Both the position numbers and the translations under genes were made by a program. Shown here in pieces: positions 1 to 6,179 of a stretch of 6,179 nt of DNA (within the stretch, counting starts at the first letter, position 1; the number at the start of each line of letters is the position of its first letter). Origin of the DNA: an uncultured Prevotella sp. (GTDB lineage Bacteria > Bacteroidota > Bacteroidia > Bacteroidales > Bacteroidaceae); assembly GCA_946625715.1 (NCBI GenBank), contig CAMOTK010000116.1:1-6179 (forward strand), given 5' to 3'. Below the pieces are notes generated by a model. The model was not told the DNA's origin and did not search any database. It saw only the letters and a program-made list of their open reading frames with translations.

Positions 1-369
1 GAACTGAGCCTTCTCCAGGTCCTTGGGGCCGAAGGAGTCGGTGTCGATGATGATGGTGGCGCCGGGCTTGGCATAGCGGTACTGCGTCTTCAGGGCTGCG
101 GCATTCATGGCCACGAGCACGTCGCAGAGGTCGCCCGGGGTGTAGACCTTACCGGCACCAATGTGCACCTGGAATCCGCTGACGCCTGTCAGTGAGCCTT
201 GCGGGGCGCGGATGTCGGCGGGATAGTCGGGGAATGTTGAGATGCCGTTACCAACGGTGGCACTGACCGTTGAGAAGATGTTTCCGGCCAGCTGCATGCC
301 GTCGCCAGAATCGCCCGAGAAGCGGACTACCACTTGGTCGAGCTCTTTTACTTCCAATTGTTCTGCCAT
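1..369 (-). CDS. korA: 2-oxoacid (probably 2-oxoglutarate):ferredoxin oxidoreductase, alpha subunit with fused gamma domain, N-terminal part
   Basis: Translating the minus strand from the ATG at 369-367 gives 123 uninterrupted codons to the window edge, beginning MAEQLEVKELDQVVVRFSG. Residues 13-29 carry the glycine-rich VVVRFSGDSGDGMQLAG segment, and FPDYPADIRAPQGSLTGV follows. This is the start of the gamma-type domain found at the N-terminus of fused KorA-type alpha chains. Family knowledge: with a KorB beta chain, these enzymes oxidatively decarboxylate a 2-oxoacid with CoA, giving acyl-CoA and reduced ferredoxin in the cytoplasm of anaerobes. The alpha-chain pyrimidine-binding domain and any korB would lie beyond the left edge, so the 2-oxoglutarate specificity is inferred from resemblance only. 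Other 2-oxoacid enzymes of the same superfamily (branched-chain, pyruvate) are possible. The gene is divergent from the envelope operon and functionally unrelated to it. No clear Shine-Dalgarno precedes the ATG, which is normal in Bacteroidetes. Confidence 0.87.
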   Translation of the reverse strand, partial: MAEQLEVKELDQVVVRFSGDSGDGMQLAGNIFSTVSATVGNGISTFPDYPADIRAPQGSLTGVSGFQVHIGAGKVYTPGDLCDVLVAMNAAALKTQYRYAKPGATIIIDTDSFGPKDLEKAQF

Positions 370-421
370 TGTTCTATTATAATAGGGTTTTATAAAAATA
401 AGTTTTCGCTTTTTTGCGGTG

Positions 422-452
422 CAAATTTCGGAAACTTTAACGAGAAAACAAA
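422..452 (-). promoter_or_regulatory. Candidate Bacteroidetes-type promoter of korA
   Basis: Read on the minus strand, TTTG (452-449) is followed by exactly 19 nt and then GAAATTTG (429-422). The Bacteroidetes primary sigma factor consensus is TTTG at -33 and TAnnTTTG at -7 with about this spacing. The -7 box here has one mismatch (G for T at its first base). Transcription would begin near 415, giving a leader of about 45 nt before the korA ATG. The A/T richness of the region makes chance matches fairly easy, so this is a candidate only. Confidence 0.45.
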
Positions 453-460
453 ATGTTTTC
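444..460. repeat. 17-bp palindrome overlapping the korA -33 box
   Basis: GAAAACAAAATGTTTTC has 7-nt arms (GAAAACA / TGTTTTC) around a central AAA. It covers the TTTG at 452-449 proposed as the korA -33 element, the position expected for a repressor or activator site. Part of it, CAAAATGTTT (449-458), recurs exactly at 604-613, just past the -7 box of the divergent gene. The symmetry is directly visible; the regulatory role is inferred. Confidence 0.35.
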
Positions 461-499
461 GCAAGAAAATAGTATTTCGCCGCTTGCTTTTTTTATTTT

Positions 500-523
500 T
501 AAAAACTAAAAAACTTAAAAACT
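500..523. repeat. Three tandem A-rich 8-mers
   Basis: TAAAAACT (500-507), AAAAAACT (508-515) and TAAAAACT (516-523) stand head to tail in the AT-rich centre of the divergent intergenic region, roughly 70-90 nt upstream of the TACCTTTG box. Such A-tracts can bend DNA or act as an UP-like element, but they may also be simple replication-slippage sequence. Confidence 0.5.
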
Positions 524-589
524 GACCGCAATAACATATATTTTCTTTAATTAAATGGGCAAAAAAGCGAGATTTTGCAGAATTGTGCT

Positions 590-597
590 TACCTTTG
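590..597 (+). promoter_or_regulatory. Promoter -7 box (TACCTTTG) of the lipoprotein-porG-uppS-bamA operon
   Basis: TACCTTTG is an exact match to the Bacteroidetes -7 consensus TAnnTTTG. No TTTG lies at the expected distance upstream (around 567-570), so the -33 element is weak or replaced by an activator. The TTTTG at 573-577 is too close to serve. Transcription should start around 602-606, leaving a leader of under 20 nt before the ATG at 622. This position also rules out translation from the TTG at 583. No comparable box is seen in the short gaps further along the operon. Confidence 0.7.
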
Positions 598-621
598 CAT
601 CCGCAAAATGTTTATAGACAG

Positions 622-1965
622 ATGAAGAAAGTTTTCCATATATGCAGCGTCATGCTGACTATCGTTGTGCTCATGTCGTCGTGTCTTAGCGACAAGAATA
701 GCGATACAACCGTTTATGAGGATACCGCCATCACAACTTTTACGTTGGGAACCCTCAACAGATATATCCAAACCAAGTCGTCGACCACGGGCAACGATAC
801 GGTCATCAAAGCTACCATTACTGGCTCGAGCTACAAGATGGCCATTGACCACCTGAACAAGAAAATCTACAACACCAAGCCGCTGCCCTATGGCACCGAC
901 GTGGCCCATGTCATCGTTTCGACCCTTACGGTGAAGAACGGCGGCACTGTACTCATTAAGAGCATGGGCGACGAGGAAACCTACACTTACTACAACGTCA
1001 ACGACTCCATCGATTTCAGCCAAGAGCGCTCGTTCCTGGTTCGGTCTACCGACGGAACGTCGCAGCGCACCTATCAGGTGTCGCTCAATGTAGAGACCGC
1101 TCTCGAGTCTACTAACTCCGAGTGGGCCGACCTGGGCGTGGTCAGTGAGCTGGCCGGCATGACAGGTTGCCGCTTGGTGGCTTTGGCCGACCGCCTCTAT
1201 GCTTTTGGCGAGCAGGGCGGCCAGACCGTCGGCTACGTGTGGACCATCGGCAATGAGCAGGCCTGCGAGCGGCTGAGCAAGACCTTCAGCACCGAAGCCT
1301 GGAAGCACGTGGTGGCCAACACCGAGGCCCTCTATCTGAAGGAAGGCGACAAGATTTGCCGTTCCACCGATGGCATTTCATGGGAAGAGACTGGCACGGC
1401 TGCTGATGTGAAGCAGTTGCTGGCCGCCGGTACGCAAGAGCTGTTTGCCTTGGGCTCCGACAATCTTCTGAAACGCTCCGTCGACAAAGGTGCCACATGG
1501 ACTACAGAACAGTTGGACGACGACGCCAAGTATCTGCCCACTGAGCAGTTGGCTGCCGTCACATTCCCCTATGCCACTTCCGTCCATACCGATTATGTAT
1601 TGCTGGTAGGTCAGCGTGTCGCCAGCTACGGCGATGCCTACGTCAGCATTTGGCGTAAGGTGAGCGAATACTGGACGGGCACACCCGGCCAGTGGGTCTA
1701 CATGGACCTCAGCGACGTGTATGGCGAATTCCGCATGACCGGTCAGCAGAGCCTCTCGCTCGTCAGCCTCGACCGCGGCGTGCTTGCCCTCGGCAGCGAA
1801 GGCCAGTTGCTGCTCTCGCGCGACCAAGGCATCACTTGGAAGAAGGACAGCTACTTCGTGCTGCCCGCAGGTTTCACGGCCAAGCCCTATGTGGCCATGG
1901 CAGCCGACCGCACCGGTCGCATCTGGCTGCTCGATGGCAACAATCATTTATGGTCGGGCAAATAA
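622..1965 (+). CDS. Exported lipoprotein with N-terminal Ig-like domain and Asp-box (propeller-like) C-terminal region, DUF6242-like
   Basis: The 447-residue product from the ATG at 622 starts MKKVFHICSVMLTIVVLMSSC, a type II signal peptide with Cys21 as the lipidation site. The open frame extends back to a TTG at 583, but that lies before the promoter box and would spoil the signal peptide. Residues about 36-158 contain an ITTF start, a LPYGTDV stretch (about 87-93) and a closing RTYQVSLNV, a pattern common in Bacteroidetes Ig-like lipoprotein domains. The remainder holds repeated Asp-box-like motifs: STDGISW (248-254), SVDKGATW (286-293) and SRDQGITW (399-406), with LYAFG/LFALG/VLALG strands between them, suggesting a beta-propeller. 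It resembles DUF6242 proteins by recall, without a search. The gene ends 21 nt before porG and heads its probable operon. Asp boxes are structural and do not by themselves indicate sialidase activity. Function unknown; an envelope or surface role is inferred. Confidence 0.8.
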   Translation: MKKVFHICSVMLTIVVLMSSCLSDKNSDTTVYEDTAITTFTLGTLNRYIQTKSSTTGNDTVIKATITGSSYKMAIDHLNKKIYNTKPLPYGTDVAHVIVSTLTVKNGGTVLIKSMGDEETYTYYNVNDSIDFSQERSFLVRSTDGTSQRTYQVSLNVETALESTNSEWADLGVVSELAGMTGCRLVALADRLYAFGEQGGQTVGYVWTIGNEQACERLSKTFSTEAWKHVVANTEALYLKEGDKICRSTDGISWEETGTAADVKQLLAAGTQELFALGSDNLLKRSVDKGATWTTEQLDDDAKYLPTEQLAAVTFPYATSVHTDYVLLVGQRVASYGDAYVSIWRKVSEYWTGTPGQWVYMDLSDVYGEFRMTGQQSLSLVSLDRGVLALGSEGQLLLSRDQGITWKKDSYFVLPAGFTAKPYVAMAADRTGRIWLLDGNNHLWSGK

Positions 1966-1986
1966 AGAAGCGTAAAAAGTCTGCCG

Positions 1987-2670
1987 ATGAATAGAATACT
2001 GCTGGCCCTGCTTGCACTCCTGTTGCCCTTCACGGCTGTGACGGCACAGGAAGACCCCGAATACCGGTTGGAGATTGGTGCGGGTGCCGGCGTCATGAAC
2101 TATATGGGCGACTTCAATGGCAATCTGCTGAAAGGCTTCCGTCCTCAAGGCGGCATTGTCGTAAAATATAAGCCCAATGTCCGCATGGCGTGGGCGCTGA
2201 ATGCCAGCTACGGTCAGGTGAAAGGCGACTCGAAGGATGTCGCCACCTACTATCCGGCCATCACGGCCGCACCGCTGACCTTCAGCAGCAAGCTCGTGAG
2301 CGCCGATGTGCGCTTCGAGTATAACTTCTGGCCGTTTGGCACCGGCCATGAATACCTTGGGGCCCAGCCCCTGACGCCGTTCATTGCCTTAGGCTTGGGC
2401 GCCGTCTATGCCAAGAACGAACAGTCGAAGGTGGCCTTTCAGGTGCCTATCGGACTGGGTGTGAAATATAAGCTGGCCGACAGGCTGAACCTCTCGTTAG
2501 AGTGGATGATGCACTTCTCGGGCAGCGACCTTCTCGACGGGGTGAAAGACCCCTATGGCATCAAGAGCAGCGGTTTCTTTAAGAACACCGACTGCTACAG
2601 CACCGTACAGGTGTCGCTGACTTACGATTTGTGGGCAATATGTAAAACTTGTAACAATGATAGAGACTAA
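1987..2670 (+). CDS. porG: Type IX secretion outer-membrane beta-barrel protein PorG (DUF6089 family)
   Basis: The 227-residue product begins with a Sec signal peptide ([20 protein letters not shown], probable cleavage before Gln21). A small barrel follows: [19 protein letters not shown] (26-44, with the GDFN turn typical of DUF6089), alternating strands such as [52 protein letters not shown], and a last strand [12 protein letters not shown] (205-216). A short tail CKTCNNDRD ends the protein. Family knowledge: PorG is an outer-membrane partner of the PorK/PorN ring in Porphyromonas gingivalis, and there too it precedes uppS and bamA. This synteny strongly supports the call, although sequence within the family is loosely conserved and a general OmpX-like porin is the alternative. 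Its last 14 nt overlap the start of uppS, which suggests coupled translation. No clear ribosome binding site is present. Confidence 0.77.
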   Translation: MNRILLALLALLLPFTAVTAQEDPEYRLEIGAGAGVMNYMGDFNGNLLKGFRPQGGIVVKYKPNVRMAWALNASYGQVKGDSKDVATYYPAITAAPLTFSSKLVSADVRFEYNFWPFGTGHEYLGAQPLTPFIALGLGAVYAKNEQSKVAFQVPIGLGVKYKLADRLNLSLEWMMHFSGSDLLDGVKDPYGIKSSGFFKNTDCYSTVQVSLTYDLWAICKTCNNDRD

Positions 2671-3415
2671 CGAAACACTGGATATGGAGCGCATACCGCA
2701 GCACATTGCCATCATCATGGACGGCAACGGGCGCTGGGCTACCGAGCGCGGGCATGAGCGCAGCTACGGCCATCAGGCCGGCGTAGAAGCTGTGCGCCGC
2801 ATCACGAAGGAATGTACTCGCTTGGGCGTGAAGTATCTGACGCTATACACGTTCTCCACCGAAAACTGGAACCGTCCGGCCGACGAGGTGTCGGCGCTCA
2901 TGGGCCTGGTGCTCACGTCGCTCGAGGACGAAATCTTCATGAAGAACAACGTGCGCTTCCGTGTCATTGGCGACATGAGCCGCATCCCCCACGACGTGCA
3001 GAAGAAACTGCACGAGACCGAGGAGCACACGGCCGGCAACACCGCCATGACTATGGTGGTAGCCCTGAGCTACTCGTCGAAGTGGGAAATCACCGAAGCC
3101 GTGCGCCACATTGCCGCCGACGTCAGAGACGGGCAGCTGAAGCATGTGAGCAGCATCGATGAACAGCTGTTCAGCAGCTATCTGCAGACCAACTTCATGC
3201 CCGATCCCGAACTGCTCATCCGCACTGGCGGCGAGCTGCGCATCAGCAACTACCTGCTTTGGCAGATAGCCTACTCGGAGCTCTACTTCTGCGACACCTA
3301 CTGGCCCGATTTCGACGAGGCCGCCCTGCACAAGGCCATCGCCAACTATCAGAACCGTCAGCGTCGTTTCGGAAAGACCGAGGCTCAAGTGGAAAATGAA
3401 CAAACAACGAAATGA
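2657..3415 (+). CDS. uppS: Isoprenyl transferase (undecaprenyl diphosphate synthase)
   Basis: This 252-residue cis-prenyltransferase adds isopentenyl diphosphate units to farnesyl diphosphate in cis, giving the C55 carrier for peptidoglycan and surface glycans; it works at the cytoplasmic face of the inner membrane. All hallmark motifs are intact: [12 protein letters not shown] (16-27) with catalytic Asp22 (E. coli Asp26), SYGHQAG with His39, [10 protein letters not shown] (65-74), and [10 protein letters not shown] (189-198) with the diphosphate-binding Arg189, Arg195 and Ser197, then Glu208 in AYSELYF, the Mg2+ ligand position. Length is normal for the family. The ATG at 2657 lies inside the end of porG; a second ATG at 2684 (Met10, MERIPQHIA) is also possible and would leave a 13-nt gap instead of an overlap. 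The stop codon shares ATGA with the bamA start. The chain length of the product is assumed from the family. Confidence 0.96.
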   Translation: MIETNETLDMERIPQHIAIIMDGNGRWATERGHERSYGHQAGVEAVRRITKECTRLGVKYLTLYTFSTENWNRPADEVSALMGLVLTSLEDEIFMKNNVRFRVIGDMSRIPHDVQKKLHETEEHTAGNTAMTMVVALSYSSKWEITEAVRHIAADVRDGQLKHVSSIDEQLFSSYLQTNFMPDPELLIRTGGELRISNYLLWQIAYSELYFCDTYWPDFDEAALHKAIANYQNRQRRFGKTEAQVENEQTTK

Positions 3416-6087
3416 TGAATCACAGACTCTATATATATAATAAGGTGAAAAGGGCGGTAGGAAGGTTCTTGCCTTTCTGCTTCCTGGTTTTCCTGCCCTT
3501 GGTGGCCACGGCACAGGACGTGATTGTCAATCCCGACATCTCCTATGCCGGCACCCCACGGCGCTGCGTCTTGGCAGGACTGGCCGTCGAGGGTGTCGAA
3601 GGCTATGAAGACTATGTGCTCGCCGGACTGTCGGGCCTGACCGTCGGCGACGAAATCGACGTGCCGGGTTCGGCCATCACCGATGCCGTGAAGCGCTATT
3701 GGCGCCACGGCCTGTTCTCGAAAGTGTCTATCACGGCCGACTCGCTCGTGGGCAACCAGATTTATCTCTGCATACATCTGGCCCTGCGGCCCCGTGTGAG
3801 TACCATCAACTACAACGGCATCAAGAAGTCGGAACGTGAGGATATGGAAGCCAAGCTGGGCATCATGAAGGGCAGTCAGATTACGCCCAACATGATTGAC
3901 CGTGCGAAGATTCTGGCCAAGCGCTATTTCGACGACAAAGGCTATAAGAACGCCGAGATTGACATCCAGCAGCGCGACGATGTGACGGGCAGCAACCAGG
4001 TGATTCTCGACGTCAACATCGACAAGAAAGACAAGATGAAGGTGCGCAGCATCATTCTCGACGGCAACAAGTTCCTCAGCGACAGAAAGATTAAGGGTTC
4101 GCTCTTCACCAAGGGCTCGCTGGGCAAAATTCACGAGGCCGGCAAGCTCTCCACCTTCCTCAAAGCCAAGAAGTTTACCGACGAGCGCTATAAGGAAGCC
4201 AAGGAACAGCTCTTGGAAAAATATAGCGAACTGGGCTTCCGCGATGCCTGCATCGAGGTCGACTCGGTATGGAACGTCGACGACAAGCACGTCAACGTCT
4301 ACCTGAAAATCGACGAAGGCCAGCGCTACTACCTGCGCAACATCAACTGGGTGGGCAACACCGTGGTAACCACCGACTATCTCGATGCCGCCTTAGGCAT
4401 GAAGCCCGGCGACGTCTACAACCAGAAGCTCATGAAAAAGCGCCTCTCAGAGGACGACGATGCCGTGGGTAACTACTATTATAACAACGGCTACGTGTTC
4501 TCGAGCATCGACCCGACGGAAGTGAACATCGTGGGCGACTCCATCGACCTCGAGATGCGCATCACCGAAGGTCCGCAGGCCCACCTCAGCGCCGTGCGCA
4601 TCTACGGTAACGACCGCCTCTATGAGGAAGTGGTACGCCGCGAACTGCGCACCAAACCAGGCGACCTGTTCTCGAAAGACGCCCTGATGCGTTCGGCCCG
4701 CGAAATTGCGTCGATGGGCTACTTCGACCCCGAGTCGGTGTCGCCCGACGTGAAGCCCAACTACGAAGACGGCACCGTCGACATCAACTGGAACCTGCAG
4801 CAGAAGTCCAACGACCAGCTGGAACTCTCGCTCGGTTGGGGCCAGACAGGTATCATCGGTAGGGTGGGCATCAAGTTCAACAACTTCTCGCTGCGCAACC
4901 TGCTGGGCAAGAACAAGCTGCACCGCGGCATCCTGCCGGCCGGCGACGGCGAGCAGGTGGGCTTCAACGTGCAGACCAACGGCCGCTACTACACCTCGCT
5001 CTCGGGCAGCTACAGCACCGGTTGGTTTGGCGGCAAGCGCCCCAACGCCTTCAGCGTGAGTGCGTACTATTCGCACCAGAGCGACGTGTCGAGCACCTAC
5101 TACAACAATGCCTACATGAACTCGATGTACAACTACTACTCGGGTTATGGCAGTTACAACAACTACTATTACAACAACTACGAGAGTTTCCTCGACGACG
5201 ACAAGTACATTAACATGTTCGGTTTGTCGCTCGGATGGGGTAAGCGTCTGCGCTGGCCCGACGACTATTTCCAGGTGTCGGCCACACTGAGCTACCAGCG
5301 CTACATGATGAAAGACTGGCGCTACTTCATCATCTCCAACGGCAACTCCAACAACCTGAACCTCTCGCTGTCGCTCAGTCGTACGTCGACCGACAACCCC
5401 CTCTTCCCGCGTTCCGGTTCCGAGTTCACGGCATCGGTCACCATCACGCCGCCTTGGTCGCTTTGGGACGGCAAGGACTATAAGAACCTGGCCACCGACC
5501 GCTACTCGGCCAACTATCAGGACGAGCAGCAGGAGAAGTTCAAGTGGGTGGAGTATCACAAGTGGAAGTTCAAGAGCCGCACCTTCACGTCGCTCACCGG
5601 CGGCACGAAGTGTCTGGTGCTCATGACCCGCGTTGAGTTAGGCTTGCTCGGTTCGTTCAACAAGTACAAGAAGTCGCCCTTTGAAACCTTCTACATGGGT
5701 GGCGACGGCATGAGCGGCTACTCTACCAACTACTACGAGGAGACCATCGGCCTGCGCGGTTATGAGAACGGCTCGCTGACGCCCTATGGCGAAGAAGGCT
5801 ATGCCTACGACCGCTTCACGCTCGAGCTGCGCTATCCGTTCCTGTTGGGCAACACCACCATCTACGGTCTGACCTTCCTTGAGGGCGGTAATGCCTGGAG
5901 CGATACGGGCAAGTTCAATCCCTTCGACATGAAGCGTTCGGCCGGTGTCGGCGTGCGCATCTTCCTCCCCATGGTGGGTCTGATGGGTATCGACTGGGCC
6001 TACGGCTTCGACAAGGTCTATGTGGGCACCAGCAACGAGCGCCGTGGCGGTGGTCAGTTCCACTTCATCCTCGGACAGGAATTCTAA
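3412..6087 (+). CDS. bamA: Outer membrane protein assembly factor BamA (Omp85 family)
   Basis: This 891-residue protein is the core of the BAM machine, which folds beta-barrels into the outer membrane. Seen: a signal peptide with basic N-region (KVKRAVGR) and hydrophobic core, likely cut after ATA (Ala34). Five POTRA domains follow at roughly 50-127, 128-207, 208-304, 305-388 and 389-465, each opening with a strand such as [26 protein letters not shown] or LSAVRIYGN. The barrel runs from about 466 to the C-terminal Phe891 (FHFILGQEF). LRGY at 781-784 is the conserved Omp85 loop-6 (V/L)RG(F/Y) motif. POTRA3 is longer than the usual 75-80 residues, with a charged insert (about 225-260). A barrel segment at 563-590 is extremely rich in Tyr and Asn. 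The ATG overlaps the uppS stop (ATGA), implying translational coupling; a second ATG at 3415 gives only one residue less. In relatives, Skp/OmpH genes usually follow; none is visible before the edge. Confidence 0.96.
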   Translation: MMNHRLYIYNKVKRAVGRFLPFCFLVFLPLVATAQDVIVNPDISYAGTPRRCVLAGLAVEGVEGYEDYVLAGLSGLTVGDEIDVPGSAITDAVKRYWRHGLFSKVSITADSLVGNQIYLCIHLALRPRVSTINYNGIKKSEREDMEAKLGIMKGSQITPNMIDRAKILAKRYFDDKGYKNAEIDIQQRDDVTGSNQVILDVNIDKKDKMKVRSIILDGNKFLSDRKIKGSLFTKGSLGKIHEAGKLSTFLKAKKFTDERYKEAKEQLLEKYSELGFRDACIEVDSVWNVDDKHVNVYLKIDEGQRYYLRNINWVGNTVVTTDYLDAALGMKPGDVYNQKLMKKRLSEDDDAVGNYYYNNGYVFSSIDPTEVNIVGDSIDLEMRITEGPQAHLSAVRIYGNDRLYEEVVRRELRTKPGDLFSKDALMRSAREIASMGYFDPESVSPDVKPNYEDGTVDINWNLQQKSNDQLELSLGWGQTGIIGRVGIKFNNFSLRNLLGKNKLHRGILPAGDGEQVGFNVQTNGRYYTSLSGSYSTGWFGGKRPNAFSVSAYYSHQSDVSSTYYNNAYMNSMYNYYSGYGSYNNYYYNNYESFLDDDKYINMFGLSLGWGKRLRWPDDYFQVSATLSYQRYMMKDWRYFIISNGNSNNLNLSLSLSRTSTDNPLFPRSGSEFTASVTITPPWSLWDGKDYKNLATDRYSANYQDEQQEKFKWVEYHKWKFKSRTFTSLTGGTKCLVLMTRVELGLLGSFNKYKKSPFETFYMGGDGMSGYSTNYYEETIGLRGYENGSLTPYGEEGYAYDRFTLELRYPFLLGNTTIYGLTFLEGGNAWSDTGKFNPFDMKRSAGVGVRIFLPMVGLMGIDWAYGFDKVYVGTSNERRGGGQFHFILGQEF
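5098..5181 (+). other. Tyr/Asn-rich low-complexity segment of the BamA barrel
   Basis: Within BamA residues 563-590, 12 of 28 residues are Tyr and 8 are Asn, the rest mostly Ser, Gly, Met and Ala; the DNA is a run of tac/tat and aac/aat codons. It lies after strands containing [10 protein letters not shown] and before an acidic FLDDDKY and the next strand MFGLSLGWG, so it is probably an extracellular loop. The placement is inferred from strand alternation, not from a structure. Confidence 0.6.
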
Positions 6088-6103
6088 TGCGGGCGGAGCC
6101 CTA

Positions 6104-6155
6104 AATGAGAAATGATAAATGAGGAATGAGAAATATAAATGAAGGAATGAGAAAT
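6104..6155 (+). repeat. Short tandem repeat, 21-bp period, after bamA
   Basis: The core AATGAGAAAT occurs exactly at 6104-6113, 6125-6134 and 6146-6155, i.e. at an exact 21-nt period. The 11-nt spacers of the first two units are nearly alike (GATAAATGAGG and ATAAATGAAGG). The array starts 17 nt after the bamA stop codon. Its many ATG triplets open only very short frames, so it is not coding. Similar A/T/G-rich arrays occur between genes in Bacteroidales by recall; function unknown. Confidence 0.7.
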
Positions 6156-6179
6156 GTTTAATCAATATAAACGCATGGA

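Larger units (their letters stand above)
406..570. repeat. 12-bp motif present once in each orientation in the divergent regulatory region
   Basis: GCAAAAAAGCGA occurs on the plus strand at 559-570, and its exact reverse complement TCGCTTTTTTGC at 406-417. Each divergent gene therefore has the same 12-mer in the same orientation relative to its own direction of transcription. It lies about 37 nt upstream of the korA ATG and 51 nt upstream of the lipoprotein ATG. In the korA leader it falls just after the candidate -7 box; on the other side it sits near where a -33 box is expected. A shared regulator site is an inference; the A6 run raises the chance of coincidence. Confidence 0.45.

Noticed and set aside
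334..525. Small plus-strand open frame across the korA start
   Set aside because: It overlaps korA antisense and then runs through AT-rich regulatory DNA; the Phe/Lys-rich product is what AT-rich non-coding sequence gives.
589..1308. Minus-strand open frame of 239 codons opposite the lipoprotein gene
   Set aside because: Composition is atypical and no motif is seen; the plus-strand frame has a signal peptide, lipobox and Asp boxes.
3385..4290. Minus-strand open frame of 301 codons over the uppS/bamA junction
   Set aside because: It lies wholly opposite two well-identified genes, shows no family motifs, and is explained by codon bias.
4447..5559. Long minus-strand open frame of 370 codons opposite bamA
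   Set aside because: The translation is rich in Val, His and Arg with no recognisable domain or signal, and it mirrors the GC-biased codons of bamA, whose frame is certain.
6091..6101. GGGC-GGA-GCCC hairpin just after the bamA stop as a terminator
   Set aside because: The stem is only 4 bp and no T-run follows, so it does not qualify as an intrinsic terminator.
6175..6179. ATG at the right edge as the start of the next gene (possibly ompH/skp)
   Set aside because: Only five bases are visible, so neither the frame nor the product can be supported.

Overview
The window looks like the chromosome of a member of the Bacteroidales, most likely Prevotellaceae. Three things point there: (1) the gene order lipoprotein - porG - uppS - bamA, which is the arrangement known around PorG in Bacteroidales with type IX secretion; (2) a fused 2-oxoacid:ferredoxin oxidoreductase alpha chain of the anaerobic type; (3) a TACCTTTG promoter box matching the Bacteroidetes -7 consensus TAnnTTTG, with no strong Shine-Dalgarno sequences at the starts. 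Coding DNA is fairly GC-rich and intergenic DNA is strongly AT-rich. The genus is an inference.

Layout. Positions 1-369 (minus strand) hold the first 123 codons of korA, which runs off the left edge. Positions 370-621 are an AT-rich divergent intergenic region with a candidate promoter for each direction and several short repeats: a 12-bp motif present once in each orientation, a 17-bp palindrome over the korA -33 box, and three tandem 8-mers. From 622 to 6087 four plus-strand genes are packed as one probable operon: an Asp-box lipoprotein (622-1965), porG (1987-2670), uppS (2657-3415) and bamA (3412-6087). The spacings are +21, -14 and -4 nt. Positions 6088-6179 are non-coding as far as can be seen and carry a 21-bp-period tandem repeat.

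How the genes fit together. The operon concerns the cell envelope. UppS makes the C55 lipid carrier used for peptidoglycan and surface polysaccharide. BamA inserts beta-barrels into the outer membrane. PorG is an outer-membrane barrel of the type IX secretion machine and is probably itself a BamA substrate. The first gene encodes an exported lipoprotein of unknown function. korA is separate and metabolic.

I did not find a wholly new system. The points most worth a second look are the unknown lipoprotein heading a porG operon, a Tyr/Asn-rich segment in the BamA barrel, the paired motif in the divergent regulatory region, and the repeat array after bamA.
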